Assembly: GCA_964602845.1 (NCBI GenBank) | Contig: CAZRSW010000008.1 | Span: 1 to 64,000 of the forward strand | Direction: 5' to 3' | From: CAZRSW01 sp964602845 | Lineage (GTDB): Bacteria > Chloroflexota > Dehalococcoidia > Lucifugimonadales > UBA826 | DNA length: 64,000 bases | Part shown: piece by piece, positions 1 to 8,472 of the stretch | Layout: the number at the start of each line of letters is the position of its first letter | Numbering within the stretch: position 1 is the first letter of the stretch | Made by a program: the position numbers and the translations under genes | The notes under the pieces: generated by a model | Seen by the model: the letters and a program-made list of their open reading frames with translations, nothing else | What the model was told of the DNA's origin: nothing | The model's database searches: none

Positions 1-54
1 CCGGGCTTCGGAATAGAACTTTCTATGGAAGATATAGAATCTTATTCCTCCTGA
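1..54 (+). CDS. C-terminus of an enolase-superfamily (mandelate racemase/muconate lactonizing type) enzyme, 5' truncated
   Basis: Frame 1 is open from the first base and stops at TGA 52-54, encoding 17 residues that begin PGFGIEL and end ESYSS. A PG(L/F)G(I/V)E-L/I stretch a dozen residues before the stop is the usual ending of mandelate racemase/muconate lactonizing enzymes. The active-site barrel lies outside the window. The call rests on this short tail alone, so it is tentative. If right, it fits SAR202 Chloroflexota, which are known for expanded enolase-superfamily paralogs. Confidence 0.45.
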   Translation, partial: PGFGIELSMEDIESYSS

Positions 55-178
55 TGGCATATCCAGTGGTACCTTACGACTATGAGTTGTATTTGAAAGT
101 TGGGTCTTGAACGGTCTGGCTTGTCTAGTTGAAAAGAAGATTTAGTGAAAGCGATATTTTTTTTGCTATGAGCGTGGA

Positions 179-1054
179 TTGAATACTACTGCCTTAATAA
201 TGGTTTTGGTCTCAGCGGTTGCTCACGCTGTGTGGAACTTTCTGTTTAAGAAAGGTGGGGATAAGGAATCATTTATCTGGCTAGTGCAAGTCGTTATGGC
301 AGTCATATTTATACCTTTGGCAATTGTAATCGCTGCCAAAAACCCTATCGATGTGACTGGTTGGATTTTTGTGCTTGGGACCGGAGTTTTGCATGTCTTC
401 TACTTCATCTTTCTTGGTCGTGCCTACGCTAGTGGAGATTTATCTGAGGTATATCCGATAGCTAGAGGCACCGGTCCCGCGGTGGTGCCGTTGTTGGGGG
501 CTGTGATTCTGGGAGAATATGTCTCACCGCAGGCTGTTATGGGTATCCTGACGATCGTGGTTGGTGTTTTCACGGTGTATTGGTCTAGATCGCTGATGAC
601 CACGACTTTTTGGAGTTTGGAATCTTTGAAGAACCCAGCTATTTCATATTCCCTGCTCACCGGAGTTGTCATTGCTTGCTACTCGATTTGGGATAAGGTT
701 GGAGTGAGTCATGTTTCAGGGTTTCTCTATATGCACTTGATGGCGACTGTGACAGGATTACTCATGACACCCTATATACTCAAGACAAAGGGCAAAGAAA
801 TCATAAAAAAAGAATGGACAGTAAACCGATTCAATATCATTGGAGTAAGTATACTGACCTTCGGAGCATATGGTTTGGTATTATCGGCAATGGAGGTGGC
901 AAAGGTGAGCTATGTGTGGCCGGTGAGGGAAGCAAGTATTTTGGTAGTTATATTAATGGGTCGTTTTTTGTTAAACGAAAATCTAAGATGGCCCCGGGTA
1001 TTGGGGGCTTGTCTGATAATGGTTGGAGTGGGCGCTATTGGGTTGTCGACCTAA
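179..1054 (+). CDS. EamA/DMT-superfamily permease
   Basis: The 291-residue protein is almost entirely hydrophobic, with about ten predicted membrane helices arranged as two repeats, as in the drug/metabolite transporter (EamA) family. It opens with a helix ending AVWNFLFKKGG. A conserved turn, YPIARGTGPAVVPL, lies near residues 95-110, and the matching second-half turn YVWPVREASILVV near 245-258. Such proteins export or import small metabolites; the substrate cannot be read from sequence. The start is TTG at 179, because the ATG at 168 runs into a stop after four codons. It stands alone, with 71 bases before the next gene on the same strand. Confidence 0.85.
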   Translation: MNTTALIMVLVSAVAHAVWNFLFKKGGDKESFIWLVQVVMAVIFIPLAIVIAAKNPIDVTGWIFVLGTGVLHVFYFIFLGRAYASGDLSEVYPIARGTGPAVVPLLGAVILGEYVSPQAVMGILTIVVGVFTVYWSRSLMTTTFWSLESLKNPAISYSLLTGVVIACYSIWDKVGVSHVSGFLYMHLMATVTGLLMTPYILKTKGKEIIKKEWTVNRFNIIGVSILTFGAYGLVLSAMEVAKVSYVWPVREASILVVILMGRFLLNENLRWPRVLGACLIMVGVGAIGLST

Positions 1055-1125
1055 GAGAGTGGTAATTGATATACCCTGATGGGGGGATCCATGTTGCTGG
1101 AACATATTACAAGTAGAGGTGAGTT

Positions 1126-1884
1126 ATGAGGCTTAAAGACAAGGTTGCTTTGATCACAGGGGCTAGCAATGGAATGGGGGCTGCTGAGGCCCAATTGTTT
1201 GCTGAGGAAGGAGCTACTGTGATAGCGATGGATATTGATGTTGAAGCCGGAAAGGCGCTGTCGGAGAAGATTTCAAAAAGTGGAAACCTCGTAGAATTTC
1301 AGGAATGTGATGTGACAGATGAATCTGATTGGAACAGGGTGGCTGACTATGTTGTGGCCAAGTACGGCTCTATAGATGTATTGGTGAACAACGCTGGCAT
1401 AAGTAGTGGTATCACTGAAGATCACCTCGATACTGAAGCATGGCACAAGATCATGGCAGTGAACTCAACCAGCGTCTACCTTGGAACAAAGATAGCCGCT
1501 GAAATTATGAAACGTCAGGGTAGAGGATCGATAGTGAATATCTCATCTATTATGGGATTTATAGGAGGCCTTGGCCACCCTGCATACAATGCATCTAAAG
1601 GGTCAGTACGTATATTTACAAAGGCCGCTGCTGTTAGATACGGCCCATATGGTGTGCGGGTAAATTCTGTTCATCCTGGGTTTATGCCTCCAATGAAATC
1701 TTCGTCCAACAAATCCTCACCGTGGATGAGAGATCACAGGCGTATTCTTGCTGAGGAAACTCCGTTGAGAAGGACTGGTGAAGTGATGGAGGTTGCTTAT
1801 GGGGTGCTGTTTTTATCGTCTGATGAAGCATCTTTTGTTACTGGTACAGAGCTAGTAATAGATGGGGGTTATATAGCGCGTTAA
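1126..1884 (+). CDS. SDR-family NAD(P)-dependent oxidoreductase
   Basis: This is a classical short-chain dehydrogenase/reductase of 252 residues. The nucleotide-binding TGASNGMG motif is at residues 11-18, followed by an acidic residue after the second strand (MDID, about 35-38) that favours NAD over NADP. NNAG is at 88-91, and the catalytic set is Asn113, Ser141, Tyr154 and Lys158 (YNASK). It ends with the family's VTGTELVIDGGY. The substrate is unknown. AGAGGTGAG just upstream of the ATG is a good ribosome site. Its closest relative in the window is the next gene, which faces it tail to tail. Confidence 0.92.
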   Translation: MRLKDKVALITGASNGMGAAEAQLFAEEGATVIAMDIDVEAGKALSEKISKSGNLVEFQECDVTDESDWNRVADYVVAKYGSIDVLVNNAGISSGITEDHLDTEAWHKIMAVNSTSVYLGTKIAAEIMKRQGRGSIVNISSIMGFIGGLGHPAYNASKGSVRIFTKAAAVRYGPYGVRVNSVHPGFMPPMKSSSNKSSPWMRDHRRILAEETPLRRTGEVMEVAYGVLFLSSDEASFVTGTELVIDGGYIAR

Positions 1885-1961
1885 TTATTTGCAGGTGCCT
1901 TAATCGGTATTCATCATGAATTCTAGTTGCGTTGTTTGATAACTGATTGAATTCCAATAAA

Positions 1962-2714
1962 TTATTGTGCTGTTATTCCGCCATCGATCACTAATTCCGA
2001 CCCTGTTACATATCGAGCCTCATCGGACGCTAGATACAGTACCCCATAAGCCACATCGTTAGCATCGGCGATCATGTTCAAAGGTGTTTGCTCTAGTCGT
2101 TTAGCTCTTTCAACCGGATCGTTAATGATCTCATCTTTGATTAGGTCTGTATCTATTATCCCTGGATGGACGGAGTTGCAACGTATGTTCTCTGGCCCGT
2201 ACTGGATCGCGGTAGATTTTGTTAGTAGTCTGACAGCTCCTTTACTAGCGGAGTAAGCCGTGGCAGTTGATCCTACCAGCCCACTTATGGAGGATATATT
2301 TACGATGGACCCTCCTCCATTTTTTCGCATTTCAGGGATTGCCGCTTTTGTTCCAAGAAAAACTCCCGTGGAGTTCACGGACTGTACTAGATCCCATTCT
2401 TCCTCAGAAGTCTCTTCAACAATATGCCTTAATAAGATTCCGGCATTATTCACCAGTATGTCTAGCTTCTCGAAGGTGTTAATAGTTTCCCTGATTGCGT
2501 CATTCCACTCATCCTCATTTCTTACGTCAAGGTGAACGTATTTCGCACTGAATCCCATTTCTTTGATATCTGCTTCCACTTTACGGCCTTCTGCATCAAG
2601 TATGTCCGCAATAACTACGTTTGCGCCTTCTGATGCAAACAATCTCGCTTCAGCTGCTCCCATTCCATTGCCGGCACCTGTGATCAAAGCCACCTTACCT
2701 TCTAGTCTGCCCAT
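1962..2714 (-). CDS. SDR-family NAD(P)-dependent oxidoreductase, paralog of the preceding gene
   Basis: A classical SDR of 250 residues: TGAGNGMG at 12-19, NNAG at 89-92, Ser142, Tyr154 and Lys158 (YSASK), and C-terminal VTGSELVIDGG. The aspartate after the second beta strand (ADILD) suggests NAD use. It shares the GNGMGAAEA and AYGVL-LSSDEA/LASDEA blocks with the gene at 1126-1884 and is oriented against it, with 77 bases between the stops. GGAGGATCC precedes the ATG on the minus strand. The substrate is unknown. Confidence 0.92.
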   Translation of the reverse strand: MGRLEGKVALITGAGNGMGAAEARLFASEGANVVIADILDAEGRKVEADIKEMGFSAKYVHLDVRNEDEWNDAIRETINTFEKLDILVNNAGILLRHIVEETSEEEWDLVQSVNSTGVFLGTKAAIPEMRKNGGGSIVNISSISGLVGSTATAYSASKGAVRLLTKSTAIQYGPENIRCNSVHPGIIDTDLIKDEIINDPVERAKRLEQTPLNMIADANDVAYGVLYLASDEARYVTGSELVIDGGITAQ

Positions 2715-2864
2715 AGGATCCTCCGCATTTACTTTCTGTCATCCTATCATTAATAGTTATCATTAGAATTGAAAGAAAGCAGGTAATTTGTATCGACCTG
2801 TAATATAGAATCTCAGGATCGACACTATTAGGTGGGATTGGTGTATTCTAGCTAAAAGTGAGAG

Positions 2865-3713
2865 ATGGGTCGGGAAACTACCATGAAAGATTTAGAATTT
2901 TTAAAGCAACAACTTGCTGAAACGTTGAATGAAAATAACGCTGATCTAGGCAAAGCAGCATTATTGATAGCCGCTGTGGAATATCCCAATCTAAACATTA
3001 ATGATGAATTGGAGTCGCTTGATCAGCTTGCGGCAGTGGTGTCTCGTAGGCTTTCCGATCGCGGAGATCTGCTTTCCTGTGCCAATACTATCAGTGAATA
3101 TTTATTCGATGAAGTGGGTTTTTCCGGGAACAGGGAGGAATATTATGATCCAAAGAACAGTTTTCTTTCCGATGTTTTAGCCACTCGTCAGGGTATACCA
3201 ATCACACTTTCTATTGTGGTTTTAGAAGTCGCTAAGAGGCTAGGGTTGAGTTTTGCTGGAGTGGGGTTGCCCGGACACTTTGTTGTAGGCATAGGGCTCA
3301 AACCATACGGTTACTTTATCGATCCCTACAACAGAGGTGTAATTATAAGTCGTGAGGAGTGCCGTAAACTATTTACGGAATCACTCGGTGGTAACGGTGT
3401 AGATTGGGACGAAAATTTTCTGGAGCCTGTTTCCTCTAGGGAAATCATCGCCCGATTGCAAAGGAATCTGAAGCATATATACTTGGGATCTCGATTTTTT
3501 CAGAAAGCTTTCGATGTAATAGATTTATTGGTTTTTACCGATCCAGATAATATTTACGAGATCAGAGATCGTGGGATCGTTGCTATGCAACTTGGTTTGA
3601 ATGAGAAATCTCTGTTAGATTTGAAGATGTTTGTAGATAGACAACCTGTAGGTAGAGACTCTGTGGAAGTATTTTCTTTGATTGAAATGCTGGAAGCTAA
3701 ACGGGATCAGTAA
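2865..3713 (+). CDS. SirB1-like transglutaminase-fold / TPR protein
   Basis: The 282-residue protein matches the SirB1 family (transglutaminase-like core 2 fold, often with a TPR-like tail). The central region has the family landmarks YYDPKNSFLSDVLATRQGIPITLS (near 101-124) and GVGLPGHFVVG (near 140-150), then YFIDPYNRG. In true transglutaminases Cys-His-Asp act here; in SirB1 proteins the enzyme role is unproven. The C-terminal third (from about 205) looks like two TPR helices. ATG at 2883 (MKDLEFL) is an alternative start. It is a single gene, with 96 bases to the next. Confidence 0.82.
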   Translation: MGRETTMKDLEFLKQQLAETLNENNADLGKAALLIAAVEYPNLNINDELESLDQLAAVVSRRLSDRGDLLSCANTISEYLFDEVGFSGNREEYYDPKNSFLSDVLATRQGIPITLSIVVLEVAKRLGLSFAGVGLPGHFVVGIGLKPYGYFIDPYNRGVIISREECRKLFTESLGGNGVDWDENFLEPVSSREIIARLQRNLKHIYLGSRFFQKAFDVIDLLVFTDPDNIYEIRDRGIVAMQLGLNEKSLLDLKMFVDRQPVGRDSVEVFSLIEMLEAKRDQ

Positions 3714-3809
3714 TTTCATGTTGGTGATTATAGAAAGGATACTTCGTATTGACTTGGTATACGGTATGTTTTGAGACCTGCAACTGTATTTATTAGAAGG
3801 TGAAATTAG

Positions 3810-4289
3810 ATGGGAGCTAAAAACTTTTGGTTAATGAAGTCTGAACCGACTGCGTACTCGTTCGAGCAATTGAAATCTGAGGTTGATCAGACCGCAGAAT
3901 GGGACGGGGTCAGAAATTACCAGGCTAGAAATTTATTGAGGGATGAAATAAAGGTTGATGACGAGGTGCTCTTTTATCATTCCAATGCCAAGCCTACCGG
4001 AGTAGTGGGTACTGCTACGGTTGTTCGGAGTGGTTATCCAGATTTCACGGCTTGGGATCCTTCATCTGATCATCCTGATCCGAAAAGTACAGAGGATAAC
4101 CCGATCTGGTTTATGGTGGATATAAAAGCTGGTGTCACTTTCAAAAGAATAGTGACTTTGAAGGAAATAAGGTCAAATGATTTGCTGAAGGATATGGTTC
4201 TGGTGAATAATTCTCGACTTTCGGTTCAACCAGTAACAAAATCAGAATTCGACATAATTCTAGGCATGAGTGGCACCACTATAGACTAA
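3810..4289 (+). CDS. EVE-domain protein (thymocyte nuclear protein 1-like)
   Basis: The 159 residues form one EVE domain, a PUA-like fold that reads modified bases in nucleic acid. The opening FWLMKSEPTAYSFEQL, the WDGVRNYQARN block (about 31-41), the VLFYHSN strand (about 53-59) and GVVGTATVV are family signatures. It is likely cytoplasmic; its ligand, possibly modified cytosine or a modified RNA base, is not determined. AGAAGGTG precedes the ATG. The next gene starts 14 bases after its stop, so the two are probably cotranscribed. Confidence 0.9.
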   Translation: MGAKNFWLMKSEPTAYSFEQLKSEVDQTAEWDGVRNYQARNLLRDEIKVDDEVLFYHSNAKPTGVVGTATVVRSGYPDFTAWDPSSDHPDPKSTEDNPIWFMVDIKAGVTFKRIVTLKEIRSNDLLKDMVLVNNSRLSVQPVTKSEFDIILGMSGTTID

Positions 4290-4303
4290 AGAGAGGGGGA
4301 GAT

Positions 4304-5113
4304 TTGGCGGGATATTTCCAAAAACTTAAATGCCTCCAGAAGTCAGCCTGGGACTCGGTGATATCTGTGGTTGTTGAACTTGAAGCCAACGAATGGGATT
4401 TTCCTACCGATTGTCCGGGATGGACTGTAAAGGATTGCGTTTCGCATTTGGTTGGTATTGAACATAGGTTGCTGGGTCGCGAAGTGGTGCACCCCCCCGC
4501 TGTCGACTTTTCGGTTTCCAAGAACCCGCAAGGTCGAAATAATCAAGTTGACGTGGACTCAAGGAAAGATAAAAAGATTAGCCTGTTGACTGATGAACTT
4601 GTCGATGTAGTGAGAGCCAGGGGTACCGCGTTGGCTACTGGATTTGATGCAGGTGATCAAGTTGACACTCCCATTGGACCCGGAACAGTTGAGCAACTTT
4701 TAGAGATGAGGATATTGGATTGTTGGGTTCATGAGCAGGATATAAGGCGGGCTGTAGGAAGAAGAGGAAATTTGAATGGAGATGTTGCTATTCACACCTA
4801 TGGGCAGATGTCTAAAATCATGCCTTACGTTGTAGGTAAGAAATGTGGGGCTTCGGATGGGGACTCGGTCCTGTTTCGTATAAATGGAGAGCATTCTTGG
4901 GAGATACCCATAATAATGGAATCAAGGAGAGCACATGAAGTCACTTCTTTGAGTGATCCTTCAGTGACCATAGAATTGGATTGTGAGATGTTCCAATGTC
5001 TTTGTGCGGGTAGGGTAAATTCTGATCTAGCGATCAGGAGTGGCGATGTTGATATATCTGGCGATACCACCCTTGGGACCATGGTGGTAAGCGAAATGAA
5101 TTACATGATTTAA
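4304..5113 (+). CDS. Maleylpyruvate isomerase-family (DinB-like, MDMPI_N) protein
   Basis: The N-terminal 150 residues form the four-helix DinB/MDMPI_N domain: WDFPTDCPGWTVKDCVSHLVGIEHRL (about 31-56) carries the usual DCPGW-V-D--HL signature with one metal-site His, and ILDCWVHEQDIRRAVGR (about 139-155) carries the second. The C-terminal 100 residues resemble the SCP2-like half of mycothiol-dependent isomerases. Members range from maleylpyruvate isomerase to unassigned thiol-dependent enzymes, so the reaction is open. The start is TTG at 4304 behind GAGGGGGA, 14 bases after the EVE gene. Confidence 0.8.
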   Translation: MAGYFQKLKCLQKSAWDSVISVVVELEANEWDFPTDCPGWTVKDCVSHLVGIEHRLLGREVVHPPAVDFSVSKNPQGRNNQVDVDSRKDKKISLLTDELVDVVRARGTALATGFDAGDQVDTPIGPGTVEQLLEMRILDCWVHEQDIRRAVGRRGNLNGDVAIHTYGQMSKIMPYVVGKKCGASDGDSVLFRINGEHSWEIPIIMESRRAHEVTSLSDPSVTIELDCEMFQCLCAGRVNSDLAIRSGDVDISGDTTLGTMVVSEMNYMI

Positions 5114-5305
5114 AAACTCGCCTTGGCGCATCAATTCATCTTAATTATGCACAGGCATTTTTTAGGAACATGAAGATTATTGAAGGGCGTATCTCACCGC
5201 AGAAAATTTTGCATTTAGGAAATTAGGGTGGTGCTTGTTCGAAATGCTTATTTAGCTTCAAAGAAGACCTTTTAAGGAATTCAGATTTTCGATAACGGGA
5301 TCTGA

Positions 5306-5848
5306 TTATTTGCCCTTTAACAATATGTCGGCTACTTCTGGTGCCGCCTGGTTTGCTCTGCCTTTCAGATCCTCTTCATTTAGGCTTCCTAAGGGGTGAG
5401 GTACCACGGATATTGGATAACCGGGTATTCCTGATATCATCGACATCGCGGTAGCACTTGATACGAAAGGTTCCGTACAAATGACGGCGGTGGGAATTCC
5501 CTTTTTTTCTAATGTAATTCCGTCATGCACACTGCATGATGAGCAGGACCCTCAGTCTCCCGAGGCGGTGATGACGATGTCACATTCTTTAGCCAAATTG
5601 TTGAGAATGTCAGGCGGACACGGTCTGGACGCGTTGCCTTTGTTATATTCAACAGCTTTTTTCAGCTTATGTTCTTTTGATAAAATATCGTATACAGAGC
5701 GTAGTAATTCTTCCGAGTTCTTTTTTCCGTTTGAAAGCAGCCCAACAGTATACCCCTCCAGTGACTCAGGCCTGTTGGCGATTGTCGACTTTTCAGATGT
5801 GGAAGAAACCGTTGGGTCGAGTACCTTTACCGTAGTATCCGTGCTCAT
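5306..5848 (-). CDS. UGSC-family selenoprotein (in-frame UGA read as selenocysteine)
   Basis: Two reading frames split only by TGA at 5554-5552 join in the same frame into a 180-residue protein with Sec at 99. The junction reads ASGD-U-GSCSSCSVHDGITLEKKG, the hallmark of the UGSC (seleno)protein family, in which U or Cys precedes GSC. The fold looks Rossmann-like: a strand and helix around YTVGLLSNGKKNSEELL, then DIVITASGD ahead of the Sec, then IPTAVICTEPFV and a C-terminal RANQAAPEVADILL. ATG at 5848 is preferred over ATG 5866 because GGAGGA lies 10 bases upstream of it. A hairpin just past the UGA fits a bacterial SECIS. The biochemical role is unknown; a redox function is likely from the Sec/Cys cluster. 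It is probably cotranscribed with the 340-residue gene upstream. A nonsense mutation is the alternative reading, but downstream coding is intact and family-typical. Confidence 0.88.
5523..5539 (-). promoter_or_regulatory. Candidate bacterial SECIS hairpin
   Basis: Read on the minus strand, a perfect 7-bp stem (TCATGCA/TGCATGA) encloses the 3-nt loop GTG. The stem begins 12 nt after the UGA at 5554-5552 and the loop 19 nt after it. Known bacterial SECIS elements sit directly 3' of the UGA, within the coding frame, with a small apical loop that has a G in its first positions. TCC and GGA flanking the stem could add a lower helix. The assignment is by eye; no folding was run. Confidence 0.65.
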
Positions 5849-5984
5849 TTTCTCATAATCCTCCATGACTGTTGCTGCAAATTAATTCAGCGTATTCTTC
5901 TTGAGTTGTTTATGTATAACATTCTACCAGACGGTCGGGCAAGTCATTTTCTAAAATCTGAGATTTCATTGTGGTGTGTGTACC

Positions 5985-7007
5985 TCAGGATAAGTTGATC
6001 CGTTTTGAGACTGACTGAGAGCCCACTCCTTTTCCCCAAAGAGGTATTACATTTGAGAAGGCTCCCGCGGCTCCTCCAGCAACCAGTATGGTAAAGCCCT
6101 CTGGGCCTAAAGTTGCCGGGGAACTGGTGTTGCCAGTTGGCAGGTCACCGGGAGGATTTGATCCTTTAGCCCAGGCGATGTTTGATCTTGTTGATGCGTT
6201 GAACAAATAATCTCGGATTTCACTTTTTCCCCAACCAGCTTTGGAAATATTGTGAACATGTTCTGGGCAAAGAACGATTAGCAGCTCTCCATGGCCTGAT
6301 CCCGTTGCAAAAATGGCATCTTTGAAACTGGCTAATATCTCATCGGGTTCACTGCTGGAATGGTTACTCACCTGTATAGGGGACAATCCCGCAAAGACCG
6401 TTAATGAGTTGCTGTCTTTGCTGTATCCACGGTCTTCCCCAAGGCTAGTCCATGGGTTCTTATCAGAGTTCTCAGCGATGCACCAGGTGTACTTCCCCGC
6501 GTGACCCATGGTGGCTTTGTCTATTTCACCTGAACGGGCGCGAGTGACGTTTGTCAGGACTAATCTGATTGCTCGCCCTATGGTAGCGTTAGCCCTATGA
6601 CCGGGGCCGAACAGACTGATCCCACCATTTAGGTCCAGAGTTGTCACAATTGGTCCGGTTATAACTGTGAGAACGGCGGCGCCCATCGTGCTAGCGGTGA
6701 TACCGTGCAGATTAAACTCTGGTTCAAGAATTGCTTCGATGGCTGTTAATACCACGGGAAAATATTCTGGTAGGCAGCCGGCCATTACGCTATTTATTGC
6801 TATTTTTTCTATTGATATAGGCTTGTCTTTAACAGGCTCATGCCCAATTATTTCTGATGGAGATCGATTTACATGTTGAAGGAATTGGGCCACTTTGTCT
6901 GGGGTTGGTGGTATAACTGGCAATCCGTCTGTCCAGCCTTTTTCAAGGCAGAACGAGATCGCGGCGTCCGTATTTTCGAGAGAATAAGTTTTTGAGGTTA
7001 GTTTCAA
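5985..7007 (-). CDS. Conserved protein of unknown function, partner of the UGSC selenoprotein
   Basis: This 340-residue protein has no catalytic family I can name. Near the N-terminus is CLEKGWTDGLPVIPPTPDKV (about 20-39), followed by SIEKIAINSVMAGCLPEYFPVV (about 65-86) and a long Gly/Ala-rich stretch with GPGHRANATIGRAIRLVLTNV (about 131-151). HGELLIVLCPEHVHNISKAGW (about 238-258) has a Cys and two His that could bind metal. The end is again glycine-rich (LVAGGAAGAFS). No signal peptide or membrane helix is evident. It lies 136 bases upstream of the UGSC start on the same strand, so the pair is probably one operon. GGGAGG lies just upstream of the ATG. Confidence 0.75.
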   Translation of the reverse strand: MKLTSKTYSLENTDAAISFCLEKGWTDGLPVIPPTPDKVAQFLQHVNRSPSEIIGHEPVKDKPISIEKIAINSVMAGCLPEYFPVVLTAIEAILEPEFNLHGITASTMGAAVLTVITGPIVTTLDLNGGISLFGPGHRANATIGRAIRLVLTNVTRARSGEIDKATMGHAGKYTWCIAENSDKNPWTSLGEDRGYSKDSNSLTVFAGLSPIQVSNHSSSEPDEILASFKDAIFATGSGHGELLIVLCPEHVHNISKAGWGKSEIRDYLFNASTRSNIAWAKGSNPPGDLPTGNTSSPATLGPEGFTILVAGGAAGAFSNVIPLWGKGVGSQSVSKRINLS

Positions 7008-7169
7008 CTTTATATATCCCTCCTTTATGAATGGAACTGTGTTGTATATCCCTAACTATCTTGATTGGTTTTAGGTACTATCGGAAGGTACGACCACGAT
7101 AATTTGTCAGTAGGGAATATAGCCTTGAATTCGCTTAAAAATGGTATGATCTCCGTAGCTGGATGCCTA

Positions 7170-7198
7170 TTGAATGAATATTGCAACGATAGTATCAT
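7170..7198 (+). promoter_or_regulatory. Possible sigma-70-type promoter for cassette A
   Basis: TTGAAT (7170-7175) and TATCAT (7193-7198) are 17 bases apart, upstream of the DUF1501 gene at 7296 and inside the 288-base divergent gap. This would give a leader of about 90 nt. It was found by eye and there is no transcript evidence. Confidence 0.35.
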
Positions 7199-7295
7199 GT
7201 GTCGGGTAGTCTAGTGTTTTCTCGACACTAAAAATTTTTGATGATGAGAGATCTTTGACACATATGGATCTGTTATATGACGGAGGATAGCATTT

Positions 7296-8423
7296 ATGAG
7301 TAATCAAAAGGAAAAGTCAGTAGTAGTTCTACAGCTTTCGGGTGGCAATGATTATCTAAACACCATAGTCCCTTATGGTGACAGCGCATATTATGATTTT
7401 AGGAAATCGGTACACATTGAACAAGATGCGGTGCTTCCGATCGACAACATGTATGGCTTTAATCCTAACTTGAGGCCTATCAAAGAACTTTTTGATGAGG
7501 GTAATGTGGCAGTGATAAACGGGGTTGGTTATGACAACCCTAATCGATCCCATTTTCGCTCTATGGACATCTGGCATACCGCGTTGCCGGACGATATTGG
7601 GACAGAAGGTTGGTTAGGTAGGGTTATAAGGGATTTGGACCCAAAGAGCGAAAATGTATTAACCGGAGTAAATTTTGGTAGAGGGCTTCCTAGGGCACTA
7701 GGCGTGCGAGGAGTGCCGGTAGCATCGGTAGGGAACCTAGATACATACGGTCTTTTCCCAGATATTCAAGATGATAAAATGAAAGACTTGGCGCTTTCTG
7801 CTTTTTCGCAGATGTATGGTGGTGCTGGGAAAGATCCAGTGATGGAATTTCTTGGTCAAACAGGGAGAGATGCTCTTAAAGGAGCGGATATACTGAGGAC
7901 TGCACCAGCGTCCTACTCATCTACGATAGAGTATGCTACTAACCCAATAGCTCAAAGTATGAAAAGTATTGCCCAGGTCTTGTTCGCTGATCTTGGTACT
8001 CGAGTGTTTTATACTCAACATGGTAGCTTTGATACTCATTCCGGAGAGTTGATATCTCATGAGAAACTTTGGCAGGAAGTAGCGGGAGCTGTTGGCGACT
8101 TCTATGCTGATCTGAAGGAGCATGGGAGGGAGGATGATGTTGTTGTTTTGTTATTCTCAGAGTTTGGACGACGGATAAAGGACAATGGCTCTGGTACGGA
8201 CCACGGATCGGGTGGTGTTTCGTTTGTGATAGGTGGAGAAGTTGACGGTGGGTTATATGGGCAATACCCATCGATTAAAGAGGCGGATCAACTTGAGGGA
8301 GATCTGCATTTTAACAACGATTTTCGTACAACCTACTCGACGATAATTGAACGTTGGTTTGGCCTAGATGCGGCCCCCATCGTGAATGGTAGGTTTGAAC
8401 AATTTGACTTTATAAAGTCCTGA
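7296..8423 (+). CDS. DUF1501-family protein (cassette A)
   Basis: The 375-residue protein has the DUF1501 pattern, an alkaline phosphatase/sulfatase-like fold of unproven activity: VVVLQLSGGNDYLNTIVPYGD at the N-terminus, INGVGYDNPNRSHFRSMDIWHT (about 74-95), GSFDTHSGEL (about 247-256) and FSEFGRR-----GSGTDHGSGGV (about 289-310). Family members normally carry a Tat signal peptide; here the first core strand begins at about residue 9 with nothing before it. CGGAGGA precedes the ATG. The DUF1800 gene starts 49 bases downstream and the NHL gene follows. Paralogs are at 31580 and 43162. Confidence 0.92.
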   Translation: MSNQKEKSVVVLQLSGGNDYLNTIVPYGDSAYYDFRKSVHIEQDAVLPIDNMYGFNPNLRPIKELFDEGNVAVINGVGYDNPNRSHFRSMDIWHTALPDDIGTEGWLGRVIRDLDPKSENVLTGVNFGRGLPRALGVRGVPVASVGNLDTYGLFPDIQDDKMKDLALSAFSQMYGGAGKDPVMEFLGQTGRDALKGADILRTAPASYSSTIEYATNPIAQSMKSIAQVLFADLGTRVFYTQHGSFDTHSGELISHEKLWQEVAGAVGDFYADLKEHGREDDVVVLLFSEFGRRIKDNGSGTDHGSGGVSFVIGGEVDGGLYGQYPSIKEADQLEGDLHFNNDFRTTYSTIIERWFGLDAAPIVNGRFEQFDFIKS

Positions 8424-8472
8424 CTGTGTACAGCCATAAGCTCGAATTAAATATGGTGTATGGAAAAGTAAG

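Noticed and set aside
5114..5305. Small gene between the MDMPI-like and UGSC genes
   Set aside because: No start with ribosome site and no coding pattern was found.
5306..5866. Reading the UGSC gene as a pseudogene with a nonsense mutation
   Set aside because: Both sides are intact, the stop is UGA only, it falls at the known Sec site of the family, and a hairpin follows at the right distance.
7255..7260. Perfect TTGACA just upstream of cassette A as a -35 box
   Set aside because: No -10 lies 16-18 bases on, and that place is already the ribosome site of the DUF1501 gene.
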